Positions 46,970 to 58,510 of a stretch of 64,000 nucleotides of DNA are shown here, piece after piece. Origin of the DNA: Citrus sinensis (Eukaryota; Streptophyta; Magnoliopsida; Sapindales; Rutaceae). Below the pieces are notes generated by a model. It made no database searches. It worked only from the letters and a program-made list of their open reading frames with translations, and was not told the origin of the DNA. Location of the stretch: contig NC_068561.1 in the NCBI RefSeq assembly GCF_022201045.2, positions 19,532,501 to 19,596,500 on the forward strand. Direction: 5' to 3'. Each line of letters starts with the position of its first letter. Positions within the stretch are counted from its first letter, which is position 1. The position numbers and the translations under genes are program-made.

Positions 46970-47954
46970 CAAAAAATAAAATAATTTAGATTTTTGTGAT
47001 ATTTCACCCCATCGTTTATCTCACTTACATTTTAAAAAATATCCTTACTTCAAAGAAAACTTTTTTTTTTTTTAATTTCACCGCCTGTCTCTCAATTAAA
47101 TTCAAAACCCATATCGTAAAATTATAAAATTGAATTCACAATCACAAAGCATCCTCAGAAATTTCGACTAGGCCTGCACGGTTGGAAGTCCACACATAGT
47201 TGAACTATTAGACCAGGCCTAGGATATACATTGAGTTAAGGATCTCTCTAACATACATTAAATGTATGTTAGGGATTGCCTTGAGTTAAATATATGTGCA
47301 GACTTCAGAATAGTTTCCTCGTAACTTACTCAACACGTCCCGTGAATAGTGTTGAAGTTATAGATTTATATACAATATGATACGACAGAATTACTGATTA
47401 TTTTAATACAAACTTTATCACCAGCTAAATCATTGTTGTGATGACGTTACATATATATACATATTATTGTTTCATTGCTATTAAAAGTTCAACATAATTA
47501 TACTTACATTGCTCTTTATTTTGCGTTTTATTTGAAATGCATGTGTACTTTGTTAGGATTTTATGTAATAAGTTTGATATTTCAATTACAAGTGGCACAA
47601 AGACTTACCAAATTGTATGTCTACATAAATTTTGGTATAAAGTGATCTTATCTTGTATTGGAATTTAAATTATAATCTAAACAAGATAGAATGATGTGGT
47701 CACAACAATCCCAAAAGTCTTGTGCCCAAAAGTAGTTTATATGTTCTCTAAACATGAGCTATGAGCAGATTAAATTCTGAAGATCTTTTGAACTGAAAGA
47801 ACTTGTGAAATTAATAGGGACAGCACTATCTCAGTGTTTCGAGTCTTTTAAACGATAAACAATCTAAAACTTTCAGATTCGTTATTTTTTCCACAACAAC
47901 TGAGTGATTACCCTTGCTCCCAGCTCTCTCTTTACCGTTATAACAATTTTAAAG
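46970..47954. other. Intergenic with a near-perfect palindrome
   Basis: CTAACATACATT at 47248-47259 and its exact complement at 47261-47272 form a 25-base palindrome with a one-base centre. It lies between two TTGAGTTAA copies (about 47231 and 47281). The right part of the stretch contains the probable 3' untranslated region of the minus-strand MTP gene, whose stop is at 47955. No gene is recognised. Confidence 0.4.
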
Positions 47955-50940
47955 CTAATTCTGGCTACTAGGGAGCCGGCAGAGAACAGAGTGCTCTGGC
48001 TTGTGATCACACTCAAAATCAAGATGAACGAAGGCTCGTTCGACTTCAGGAAGTTCTTCAATCTTAATCTGCAATGATTCTCCAATTGTATGAGCTTCTT
48101 TCAATGGTAAATCTTCTGGCAGCTCAATATCAACCTGAATTATTAGGACCAAGAAAATGAAATAAAGCAAGCTGGGTTGTATTGTAGCAACTTGTCAAGA
48201 TCAATGAGAGATGTAAGATGATGTATCGTGATAATTAAACTAACCTCCACAAAATAAAGAACACCAAAGGTGTAGGCGCGAACTGTGTCAACTCGTTTGA
48301 TTTGAGGGTGATGCTGTATGACTAGGTACGTGAGTTTCTGCAGGACTTCAGGAGAAGCAGATTGCCCAACAAGGGAAACTATAAGAAGAAAGGATCAGTA
48401 TATAATAATTTGGAAACATTCGATATAAATTAATTCTGGTAGCTTTTTGTATGATAATTGGAAGCGAAATGAGAGCCAGAGAGGAACCTGCATTTTCCTG
48501 TACGGTTCCAGACCAATTTGTAATAGTATAGATTGCAAGGAGGATAGCACCAACTGGGTCAATCCACCAATAGAATTCATCACCAAGAACAGCCGCAATC
48601 AAACCAACCACATTGGTTACCACATCAAAGTAATGATCCTAGCAACCATAGTTTACGAAAAGCTGTGAACTACAAGAATCTGCATAAGTGAATGAAAATA
48701 AAATAGAATTCTACTTTTGTAAGTCCTAAATTGAGTACAGCACTAAACCTTCGCATAGGCGCGGACTATTTTGTTTCCTGAGCTTCGACAATAAAACCAC
48801 AGGGCAAGTTTAATTCCAGTTGCTGAAAGCATTATCGCATACAGCCAAATCAGTTGCAAGGAAGTCATCTTTTCAGAAGGTTCATCTTTGATCAACTGCT
48901 CTACAGCCTGAACCAGCACTTGGAAGCCTGTATAGAAAGAAAATTTGGTATTGGTTTGTGGTCAGTGAAAAAACTTCCTGACTCAACAGAATCTTGTCAA
49001 TTTAACATACATTTGGAGAAGCTTAGTGGCTTACCAAGAGTGGCCATAACTGCAGCAAAGATGATAATGCCTACTGGTTGCATCCGCAGTTTTCCAATAG
49101 GGTATTTGTATATGTTAATGTTTTTCATTGACAAATGTGTGATCCAAAGTATGCCACCAGCCATTAGATCCAGCAGTGAATCGAGAGTTGATGCTGCAAT
49201 AGCCAAGGATCCACTCTGTATTGTGGCATAAATCTGTAACGCATATCAAATAAACTCAGTAAAGGCAATGAAACATTGGAAAAATCACATTTGCCATAGC
49301 TCTGAACGCCATGAGAGTCTTAAATAGCAGTTAAGGCATCAGAATATTTCTGACATCATGCTGTTATAACAGAGTCCATGGGAAGGATAAGTAGAAATTA
49401 AACCTTAAAGGCAAGCAAGAAAATATTTGCCCAGTTAGAAATGTTCATTGCTCTCTCATGTTGGACTTGTTCTTGAAGATACTTTTCTTCATCAATGGCA
49501 TTGTTTGATACTAGGGAGTCGACTTCCTCAAAAGACTTCAATGTGGCAAATTGTTTCTCATAGTACTGCTTCTCTCCTAATATCAACACACCGTTAATGT
49601 ATCATCAGAATGACATGTAATGCTGAAAACAAAATGATGCAATGATTTCTGATATAAAGGAGAAACAATCATTTCATTAATCAAAGACTTTGCTTGATCA
49701 CATTATATTCCGGTTCATCTCAAAACTTAGTTCCGGCAATTTGTAGTCATTAATTCAAAGTCATAATGAAGTGAAGCAGCCATAATGGATTAAGGTTTCA
49801 TGATTAAATGAAATTTTCATTTGCATCATGGATCAATGATCAGAAGATGTGAAAAAAAAAAGGACAAAAACAGCTCAATGAATTGGTAGTGACTCTGCTA
49901 AAGGATACATACCCCATTCATAAACCAATTGTAGAACTCAGTTATTTATTTTAAGCAGATACCTCAGAGTAGATTATCTAAAACAGAATACTTAGCTTAA
50001 ATTTGCAATTTGAACACTTGTCCAATTAAATTAATGTAATGACAGGCCGAAAAAGGCTCATAAGAAGTGTCTCTTGATAAAAGCCAAAATCACCCACCTT
50101 CGTTGAGAAAAAGTGGGTAATTTATCCATTTTAAAAGAACTATACCATGTTCCTAACATGTGCCACTCCATTGGCTAAAAAAAATATTTATGCTTCAATT
50201 TTCATAATATTGCATCAGAGTGGACTCTTCTTGATCAATTTGCAGTTTCTTTATAATACTTAAGTCTGAAGAACAAGAAACCCCCGGGCAGCAACTAATG
50301 TTCTTCTTGTTCTGATGAAAGAAATCATTGAATTTTCCAGAATAACTAGCAGGCCATTGCTTTTAGTGATCCGTTTTTCACTATAGGCCACTGAACTAAA
50401 CTATTTATTATTCAAACTGCTTCTCTCACATGGAACAAATTTCAATTATGCTCTTCATCTCAAATTGAAAAAGAACTGAAACTTTCCTAATAAAAATCTA
50501 ATTATGCCCCAGAGCCTTGTGATAGACTCATCATGCAAATAGATCCAAAGACCGCAATATGACAACATTTGAATGTGATCCTCTGCTACCATTCAATTTT
50601 GCCAAAAAGAAAGGGGAAAATAAATGAAAATAATTTGCTGGGGGGGGGGGGGGGTTAAAAAAAAAAAAAAAAGAAAAACTAAACATCAAAGACAAAGGAA
50701 CAGACTGTTTTTGGTACCTTCAATCAAGCCAGTGGTTTTAGAAAGGTCAAGATGAAAAGGGGTCTCAGGATCAAGCCCAGAACGAACTTTTTCAGGCAAT
50801 TTGGAGAAGAAGTCGCATTTCAATGAAGCAACTGAGTTCCTGCAGCACCTTTCTCGCCCATATTCATTAATATTGCCACCATCTTCACTCAACAGCAATG
50901 GCACTCTCATGTGATCGTCACCCTCACCACCACCCTCCAT
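47955..50940 (-). CDS. Manganese-type cation diffusion facilitator (metal tolerance protein, MTP9/10-like)
   Basis: Seven exons on the minus strand: 50940-50718, 49576-49404, 49233-49035, 48927-48749, 48638-48488, 48378-48245 and 48134-47955. All are GT-AG with matching phases, for 412 residues, the usual length. MTP8-11 type CDF proteins export or sequester Mn2+ by proton antiport at Golgi, prevacuolar or vacuolar membranes. Two DxxxD signatures of the Mn-CDF group are present: D150SLLD154 in TM2 and D259HYFD263 in TM5. Six membrane spans are expected from [13 protein letters not shown] to [18 protein letters not shown]. The CDF C-terminal domain follows ([35 protein letters not shown]). The N-terminus (1-75) carries an LLL acidic sorting-like stretch (VPLLLSED). 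The ATG at 50940 is chosen as the first Met. Closest named group is MTP9/10 by feel; I cannot separate it from MTP11 with certainty. Confidence 0.93.
50640..50672. repeat. Poly-G then poly-A tract in MTP intron 1
   Basis: Fifteen consecutive G at 50640-50654 are followed by TT and sixteen A at 50657-50672. They lie 45 bases inside the 5' end of the first intron on the transcribed strand. The run is close to the exon-1 donor site and could form an unusual structure, or mark a difficult sequencing spot. Confidence 0.9.
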
Positions 50941-53193
50941 TAAACTCAAAATACCTTCAACAAAAACCCTTCAAACACAAACTGAAATATGATTCACAGA
51001 AACACTTTCACTTTCACTCTAATTCAAGAGGAAGCACTTTCGTTTTCTTGACAATACATCACCACTTGTATCAAAACAATAAAAATTCCTTGGCATGCCG
51101 CGCCGATCTTGAGCGTGATGCTATATGCTAGCTTATTTATTTATTTATTTTCAAAGAATGCATAACATGGCCTTAAGACAAACATATCTTACTTGCTTCT
51201 GTTTTATTTTATTACCAGACATCAAGTTGGTAGTTACTGGACATGTCTGATGATAATGATGTATAATCACAAACGACAGTTTGGACTGAGGAACTGGACA
51301 TTTAGTATTATTTTGCAATTCCCGGTCAATAATACTAAAATTTTGCTTAAACAATACAGTGAGAGAAATAGATAAATAGAAGAAAAATTGAATTCCAACT
51401 CTTTTAGTTGGACCACTTAATACAGTAGATTTAATAATATAAGAAGAAAATAATCAAATAAAATTGGCAGGAGACTGATCTTCTAACTTCCAAGTGTTAA
51501 AATTGTCGATTAACCAGACTTATTACATGTACGTAACACTATGAACTTGAGACGGACATTCAAAGGCCGCTAAATTATTGTCATGTAATAATGACCATAG
51601 TTCCTGTCACGTATCATAAATGCAATAACTGTGTTGGATTGAACAGCTGTTGGATTTCATACCTATTTACAAACTCATTGATTATCTAAAATACGTACAA
51701 CAGCTGTTGGCTTCGCTGGCAAGCGATTGACCCTCGTAGCAAAATTTGAGCTTTGTCAGTTCAAGTGTCGATTATCATCCATTGGGCATTGAGAAAAATA
51801 ATGGCACGATTTCATTTAAGCGTACCTACTCTCAAAGGGTGTCGGTCATAGCCATCATTATTTTACTCCCCAATGGTTCATTCATTCATTCATTCATTAC
51901 TCTTTCTAGACTTGTAACCACCAGGAGTCATCGCGGCCACACCTAGCAATATTTAACACGATTCATTCAATAAGAACATGATACAAATAGATTAGCGTGG
52001 ATCTTAAAAATTAGGACTTTGATTATTAGGTAAATTTATTTTGGGTAAATATGATTTTTTTATATTAGGTTAGGGTTTAACTTCTTAATTGTTTATCTGA
52101 TTAATGATATAATTATTAAATATATTATATTTTTAATTTTAAATTAATTTATAAAATCTTGTCATCAAAGCTCAAATGTTAGAAATAATTCTCTTTTTGT
52201 TTAGTAAAGGATGAACATTTTTACGGCGTTCCAATTTGTAAAATTCTACATAGATTTAAAACTTTAATGATATAAATGTATTATACTTTTGTGGATATAT
52301 ATATTTTATATTATCAGTACATAATATTATTTAGGTATAAATGAGTCTAATTTGTGTCAAATAAGTGTTTAATGTTTGATTTAAATGTATTAAATAAGTA
52401 TTAAACGGATTATTGGGTTATGTTATGTTAGATCACATAATTATTGGATTATTAAATTGGTAACTGTCGGGTTGACATTTATTTTCTCCGTTAGGTTTAG
52501 GTTTTAATATTTTAGCACGATTATAAAATGAATCGTGTTTGAGTCAACTTAAATTTAACACGATATAAAATTGAGTTATCAGAAATACGATCCATAACGC
52601 GTCTTTCAGTCATATTCATAGCACCCGGTAAAAAGCACACACCGATTGTGAGATTATTTTTATTAGAATCGAAACCTAAAATATAAAACTTTAGATGTGT
52701 AGTCAAATACTATCGACTCTCTTTAAATAAAGAGTTGAGTAGCGTTTGTACCATACATATTTTTTGCATTGCATGGTGACGCATGGGTTTAATGAAAACA
52801 TACATTAACAAATAAATAAATCAACGTGTTAAGCAGTGCCTGTAACAGTCACGGACAAAGACAATTGCCGCACCCGTTGCTTGCTGAACTTGTGGGCGTC
52901 TATAAACAAGCCAACCTGCTGGGCTCAGTTGCAGTTAATAATGTTTTAAATTTTAATTTAATTAAATGTTTCAAATTAAAATTCAACGTTAAAAGGATGA
53001 GGTTAATTAACGTTGTTGGGCTTGTTTGAAGGGAAGTAATGGCGGTTAAAGGAAGTTATGGAGTGAAATGAAACCACAAGTTTTAATTGTGAGCCCGAGA
53101 CTCGATTCATCCATCAAAGCCTACAAATCTTGATGGCTGTATTGGACCCGGCCCACAAAACATTGATGAGTACGTTAACAGAGTCTGACGAGA
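50941..53193. other. Intergenic region with small microsatellite, no gene recognised
   Basis: Starts with the promoter and leader of the minus-strand MTP gene. A tetranucleotide repeat (TTCA)5 lies at 51877-51898. The motif AACAGCTGTTGG occurs twice 66 bases apart (about 51633 and 51699). Open frames such as 51746-51946 and 52826-53029 have no recognisable domain. Confidence 0.45.
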
Positions 53194-53388
53194 TCACAAA
53201 TTCGGAACGCCCGGCGTGTTTGGACTCGCGACCTTTTCCCCGTTATTCGACTTCGAAACCCTTTTTTTTCGTATAATAACTGTCCGCTCCCTATCTTTCA
53301 TAAAATCGCGAATTAAAACATAGATTACAAAAAACACAAGAAATAAAACCATAGAAAAATATGTAATAAAGGATGAGGAATATAGCAT
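53194..53388 (-). CDS. Possible small membrane protein (64 residues)
   Basis: An ATG at 53388 on the minus strand opens 64 codons to a TGA at 53194. The product has one strongly hydrophobic segment (YFSMVLFLVFFVIYVLI, about residues 9-26) followed at once by basic text (RDFMKDRER, IIRKKRVSKSNNG), which fits a single membrane span with a cytosolic basic tail. The local GC content is raised over the second half of the frame, unlike the surrounding AT-rich DNA. There is no known domain and I recognise no named family. It could be a real short protein, a terminal exon or chance. Confidence 0.35.
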   Translation of the reverse strand: MLYSSSFITYFSMVLFLVFFVIYVLIRDFMKDRERTVIIRKKRVSKSNNGEKVASPNTPGVPNL

Positions 53389-53862
53389 GAGAGTATAACA
53401 AAGGGCTAGTCTAATTATTATATTTCTCTTTTTTTTTAATTATATTGCTCACTTTACATGATTAAATTCTCTTCTTCTGTAATGCATGTTACCTCTACTT
53501 TTATAGCCTAAAGTCGCATAATTTGTTTGTACTTGAACTTTCTTTTAAGATAAGCTAGCGTATCATTAGATATACTAATAGTAAGTTATTGATTGGATTT
53601 CATGACAATAATTGTCCAATCTAATTATTGTATATAGTAATTATAGTACAATTCTTAGTTTAAAGATATATAAATTAATGATATAAATAATTGTAAATGA
53701 TATTTTTAATTCACCATTAAATAATCTATTAAATAAATTCTTCTAATAGATTATTATAACCCAAGTTCTTTCTAACTTCATTATCTAATAAATCATACAT
53801 GAGCCTGCAAATCTCTCAAGTGGACACCTTGAACAGAATCTCTTACCTTTCACATCATACTC
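53389..53862. other. Intergenic, left flank of the hAT element
   Basis: AT-rich; nothing recognised. The last part is the sequence into which the hAT element inserted, as the same target octamer is found on both sides of the element. Confidence 0.5.
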
Positions 53863-53870
53863 CTCGCAGT

Positions 53871-56800
53871 TAGGGGTGGGCACCAACCCGCCCAACCCGT
53901 GAACCCGACCCAACCCGTATGAATTTTTGCGGGTTGGGTTGGGTTGATAAAATTTACGGGTCGGGTTGGGTTGTTAAATTTTCAACCCGCACTGTTTGCG
54001 GGTTGGGTCGGGTTGTAAATTTTTAACCCAACCCGACCCGTCAACCCGTATATATGAATATATATTTAGCAACTTCTCTGAACCCTAAACTCAAATTTTC
54101 TTGTTTAAAGAACAGCTGCAGCTGCTCATCTGCTCGCGCATAGAACACAACAACATCACAACTCAACGTTTCTTGAAAAGCTGCCCAAATTGCTCAAACT
54201 ACACATCGTCACATGCTTAGGTTCTTTCTTCTTTCTATTTTACTAATTTATTATTATTTTGAAACAAGTTGGTCATTTGATTTCATGATTTGGTGCTTTA
54301 TAATATTTTTTTATTGATAAAAGTTGGTCAAATTTTGGTTGTTATGATGGTGTCAAGCTTAATCAACAATCGGATTAACATAAATAAAATAATTGTTATT
54401 ATTACAATCTTAGGGAAAAAGCTTTTCGACAAACATCTCCTGGGCATTGTTCTGCAGAAATATATTCAGTATTACTATTAACTAGTCATGCTCTCAAATT
54501 CACATATGTATTCTATCTCCGATGGATTTTTTTTTCATAAAATTATTTTAATCATATTTATTTATTGTAGTATCCAAACATGGTTAAATGTATTAATAAA
54601 AGAGCTTTAAGCTTGCTGTGACCACTATTTGTTATTTTTTTGATTATTTGTTAATTATTAATAGGATAATAACAATATTCTTGGCCTGGAATTTTTTCCT
54701 TGTAGATGGAAGCAAATTCATCCAGTAATCCAGGAGTTAATATCTCTACACCTTCAACAACTCAAAGTACAACTGATAGTGCTATTAATACAAATGCAGG
54801 CAATGGAAAAGGTGGAAAAGCGTCAAAAGTATGGGAACATTACACAAAATTAGAGAATGATACAAAATGTAAGTGTAACTACTGTTCTAAAGTGTATGCG
54901 TATCATTCTAGATTTATTGGGACCCGTACTTTATGGAATCACTTGGCAGCATGCACAGCCTATGCTGATAGGAAAGTTGATTTAAAACAAAAAACCTTGG
55001 TGTTTGAGGATAACACAACTGGTGGTGGCAGTAATCTTGTGGCAATATCTTGTAGCAAAGAGGACATTAGAAAAGCATTCATTGAGATGATAATTATTGA
55101 TGAATTGCCCTTTAGTTTTGTTGAAAAAGAAGGGTTTCGGAAATTTATGAGCAAAGCTTGTCCAAAACTTGATCGTTTTTCTAGGAGAACTGTTGCTAGA
55201 GATGTGTATCAGTTGTACTTAAATGAGAAGAATAATTTGAAAAAAGTGTTTGCTCGTAATAAGTATAGGGTTTGTATAACAACTGATTGTTGGACTTCAA
55301 TACAAAATTTGAATTACATGGTTATTACAGCCCATTTTATTGATGATGAGTGGCAACTTCATAAAAGGATATTAAACTTTTGCCAGATCGATGATCATAA
55401 AGGAGATACAATTGGAAAATTGATTGAGTCTTGCTTGCTTGAATGGGGTATTGATAGAGTGTTTACAATTACTGTTGATAATGCAAGTTCGAATGATTTG
55501 GTCATTTCTTATTTAAAAAAGAAGCTAAATAATTGGGGTGGGCTTGTGTTGAATGGTGATTACCTTCATGTTAGATGTTGTGCACATATTATAAATTTGA
55601 TTGTGACTGAGGGGTTGAAAGAGATGAATAATTCTGTTTCTAGCATTCGCAATGCTGTGAAATATGTAAGATCATCACCGGCTAGATTAGTAAGGTTTAG
55701 AAAATGTGTTGAGCATGAAAAACTTGATTCTAAACATATTGTTGTGATGGATGTTCCTACTAGGTGGAATTCCACCTATTTGATGTTAGAGAGTGCTCTT
55801 GTATATCAAAAAGCTTTTGAACGATTGGAGGATGATGATGGATTTTATAGATCCTATTTTGAAGAGAAAGAGGGTGGAAAAAAAAGGATTGGGCCACCGG
55901 AACATATAGATTGGGTGAATGCAAGTGTGTTGAATAATTTTTTGGAGAATTTCTATGAAATTACAAAAAAATTTAGTGCTTCTTTGTCTGTTACATCACA
56001 TTTGTATTTTCATGAGATGCATTCTATAGAGTCAAATTTAAAAGGATTGCTAGTAAGTGATGATTCTTATTTCAGTGCAATGGCCAAGAAGATGAAAGAG
56101 AAGTATGACAAATATTGGGGTTCCCTCAACACTCTAAATAAGTTGTTAATTGTTGCTGTTGTGCTTGATCCGCGTTATAAATTGAGTTTTGTGAAATTTT
56201 GTTTTGAGGAGTTGTATGATGAAAATGTTGTGTGTGAGCTCATAAAAGTGATTAAGGGCTTATTATCTTCTTTGTATGATTTTTACACAAATAATAACTC
56301 TAGATGTGATAGTGGTAGCCAAAACCAATCTGTTAATGCTGTCATTTGTCCATCCGAGTTAGAGAAAAAAAGTGATATTATTGATTATAGACTAGCCAAG
56401 GTAGCAAAACTTTCAAAATGGAAAAAGAAGCAGCTGGAAGAGGATGGTGTAGAGTTGAAAAATGAAGTGGACAAATATTTATTAGATGATTGTGAAAATT
56501 GCTTTGATGATTCATTTGATTTGTTGAACTGGTGGAAGGTAAATGGTGGGAAGTATAAAGTTTTGTCTAATATAGCCAAAGACATTCTTTCAATCCCAAT
56601 ATCTACAGTTGCTTCTGAGTCTGCATTCAGTACAGGAGGACGCATTCTTGATCCATTTCGAGCTTCTTTGAGTCCTAAAATGGTAGAGAGCTTAATATGT
56701 GGGCAAAATTGGCTTTGTTCTTCTCGTATTGCCGTAGAAGAGGATACATCTTCGGTTGAAGATATGGCATTTTATGAATCAATTACATCAGGTAAATATT

Positions 56801-57407
56801 TATATTATGATTTTTATTTTTATTCTATTTATATTTTCCTTGTATTTATTTGTTATATCATATATGCCTAATATTTTTATTTTTATTGTTATATAGATTC
56901 AAGATTGGCATCAGATTTTGATGTCATTAATTTGGATTGATCTGGATTTTGATGTCATTGGACTGATCTTCATTACACTCCTATTGGTTGGTGTAGCAAT
57001 GGTTTCGGGAAAACTCTCTTCCTATGTATGGAAGACTTATAATTTCACTCTTTGGACTTTAATGTTTTGTATTAAACAAGATTTTAAATTTATGTACTTT
57101 TTTTTCATTAGTTATGTACTAATAATTTGATTGCTAAATTTTGAAATATTGGATTTGTTGTAAGAATTTTAGTATTTGTGTTTCTTTTAATTTTTTTAAT
57201 TATTTTTTTATTTTTATTTAGACAATAAAAATGGGTTTTTTCAAAAGCCCAACCCAATCAACCCAACCCGACCCAACCCGCAGAGTTGCGGGTTGGGTCG
57301 GGTTGGGTTGAAAAATGTAATGGGTTGGGTTGGGTTGAATTTTTTCAACCCGTTCTATATGCGGGTTGGGTCGGGTTGGCTATCAACCCGACCCGTGCCC
57401 ACCCCTA
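53871..57407 (+). mobile_element. Complete hAT DNA transposon, 3537 bp
   Basis: The element begins TAGGGGTGGGCAC at 53871 and ends with the exact inverse (GTGCCCACCCCTA, ending 57407). It is flanked by the identical octamer CTCGCAGT at 53863-53870 and 57408-57415. An 8-bp duplication and 10-20-bp inverted repeats are defining hAT features. The subterminal 200 bases at each end are packed with AACCCG and GGGTTGGGTCGGGTT repeats in both orientations, probably transposase binding sites. Inside is one gene (54706-56940) with an intact-looking transposase. Perfect duplications argue for a recent jump. This may be the autonomous source for related copies elsewhere in the genome. Confidence 0.93.
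54706..56940 (+). CDS. hAT transposase with BED zinc finger
   Basis: Exons 54706-56791 and 56897-56940 (GT-AG; split Asp codon G|AT) give 709 residues. Ignoring the intron, the first exon reads on into a hydrophobic tail (to 56871), which is probably an artefact. The protein cuts and joins the element ends. A BED zinc finger lies at about 42-84 (C57NYC60, H79LAAC83). The RNase H-like catalytic core has Asp194 (TTDCWTS), Asp258 (TVDNASSND), CAHIINLIV and PTRWNSTYLMLESA. Glu638 lies in VASESAFSTGGRILDP, the hAT dimerisation block, followed by SPKMVESLICGQNWL. All three acidic residues are present and there is no internal stop or frameshift. An acceptor-like TTGTAG directly precedes the ATG, so a leader intron is likely. 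Confidence 0.93.
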
Positions 57408-57415
57408 CTCGCAGT

Positions 57416-57925
57416 GAATGTCAAAGGAGAGGCTTGGGTTCACATAAACTACGTGAGAAACATATCTTATCGCATGATTAGTTATATGATATAAAGTATA
57501 AGGCACGAGATATGTTTTTACATGACATTCATAGCATAAAACGTAATACCTTATTTTTCACATGTACCATCATAACAATTATTTTTAAAGGATCTTGTAA
57601 ATATACTTGCATCTCCTCTGTTAATATACGGAAAACGTTTAGCTAGCTCGAAAGTTTTGTTTTGTACTCTTTGCTTTATAGTATGATTAGTATGCAATGA
57701 GACTTATACTAACGTCTAATGGGGATCCATATTAAATATTCTTAGAAACTATATAATTATTTGTATTTTTATTAAACATCAGGGATACTAATGTTATTAC
57801 ACTAATATTATTATTGTTTTCTTAAGCGGTGAGCGAGACTATTGATTAAGATAGATCGTCAAACCAAAAGCCAAAAGCAGTACGAGCAACAGAGTGCAGA
57901 GAATTGCTTCGCAAAAATTGCAGCA
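57416..57925. other. Short promoter region of the TMCO1 homologue
   Basis: Only about 510 bases separate the hAT target duplication from the TMCO1 start codon. The sequence is AT-rich and no clear TATA box was chosen. It must hold the core promoter and leader. Confidence 0.4.
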
Positions 57926-58510
57926 ATGGCGACGCCCCAAATGCTCTCATCACTAAAATACTCAGACAGCTTAACTGTGGTGGGCATCTCTTTTTGCACA
58001 GCCATCATTTGCGAATCAATCTCATGGCTTCTCATTTACCGAACCAACTCTTACAAAACCCTCAAATCCTCTATCGACAAAGCCTCCAAGAAACTCGAGA
58101 CCATGAAAATCGAAAACCCAGCTAAAATCTCCACCAAGAAGTCCAAGACCAAAAAGATCGACCGCGTCGAGACCAGCCTCAAAGAATCCAGCCGCGACTT
58201 GTCCTTGTTCAAGTTCAAATCCGGCGCCGTTGTCGCCCTTGTTCTGTTCGTCGTGTTCGGCCTCTTGAATTCCTTGTTCGAAGGGAAAGTTGTTGCGAAA
58301 TTACCGTTCAAGCCCTTTGGGATTGTCATGAAGATGAGCCATCGCGGGTTGCAGGGCGACGATGCGACGGATTGTTCGATGGCGTTTTTGTATTTTTTGT
58401 GCTCTATTAGTATTCGGACTAATTTACAGAAGTTTCTAGGGTTTTCTCCCCCACGTGGCGCCGCTGCTGGTGGTGGATTGTTCCCGATGCCTGATCCCAA
58501 GACCAATTGA
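57926..58510 (+). CDS. TMCO1 homologue (ER membrane insertase / calcium load channel family)
   Basis: A single exon of 194 residues starts at MATPQMLSSLKYSDSLTVVG. TMCO1 belongs to the GET1-EMC3-Oxa1 superfamily. In animals it works with the ER translocon in inserting multipass proteins and has been described as a calcium-load-activated channel. The layout fits: TM1 (LTVVGISFCTAIICESISWL, about 15-36), a Lys-rich coiled coil (about 45-95, KKLETMKIENP, KKSKTKKID), TM2 (AVVALVLFVVFGLLNSLF), the family stretch KLPFKPFGIVMKMSHRGLQG, and a third hydrophobic segment with CSMAFLYFLCSISIRTNLQK. The C-terminal GGGLFPMPDPKTN matches plant members. Upstream in-frame codons exist, but the first ATG fits homologues. 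The human protein is 188 residues in its common form, so the length agrees. Confidence 0.93.
   Translation: MATPQMLSSLKYSDSLTVVGISFCTAIICESISWLLIYRTNSYKTLKSSIDKASKKLETMKIENPAKISTKKSKTKKIDRVETSLKESSRDLSLFKFKSGAVVALVLFVVFGLLNSLFEGKVVAKLPFKPFGIVMKMSHRGLQGDDATDCSMAFLYFLCSISIRTNLQKFLGFSPPRGAAAGGGLFPMPDPKTN

Noticed and set aside
56792-56871. Hydrophobic C-terminal tail of the transposase (YLYYDFYFYSIYIFLVF)
   Set aside because: It is AT-rich intron sequence; splicing at 56791/56897 gives a normal hAT C-terminus.
54706-56940. Domesticated hAT-derived gene of the DAYSLEEPER or RICESLEEPER type
   Set aside because: Matching ends, a perfect 8-bp duplication and intact catalytic residues show that it is still inside a transposon.
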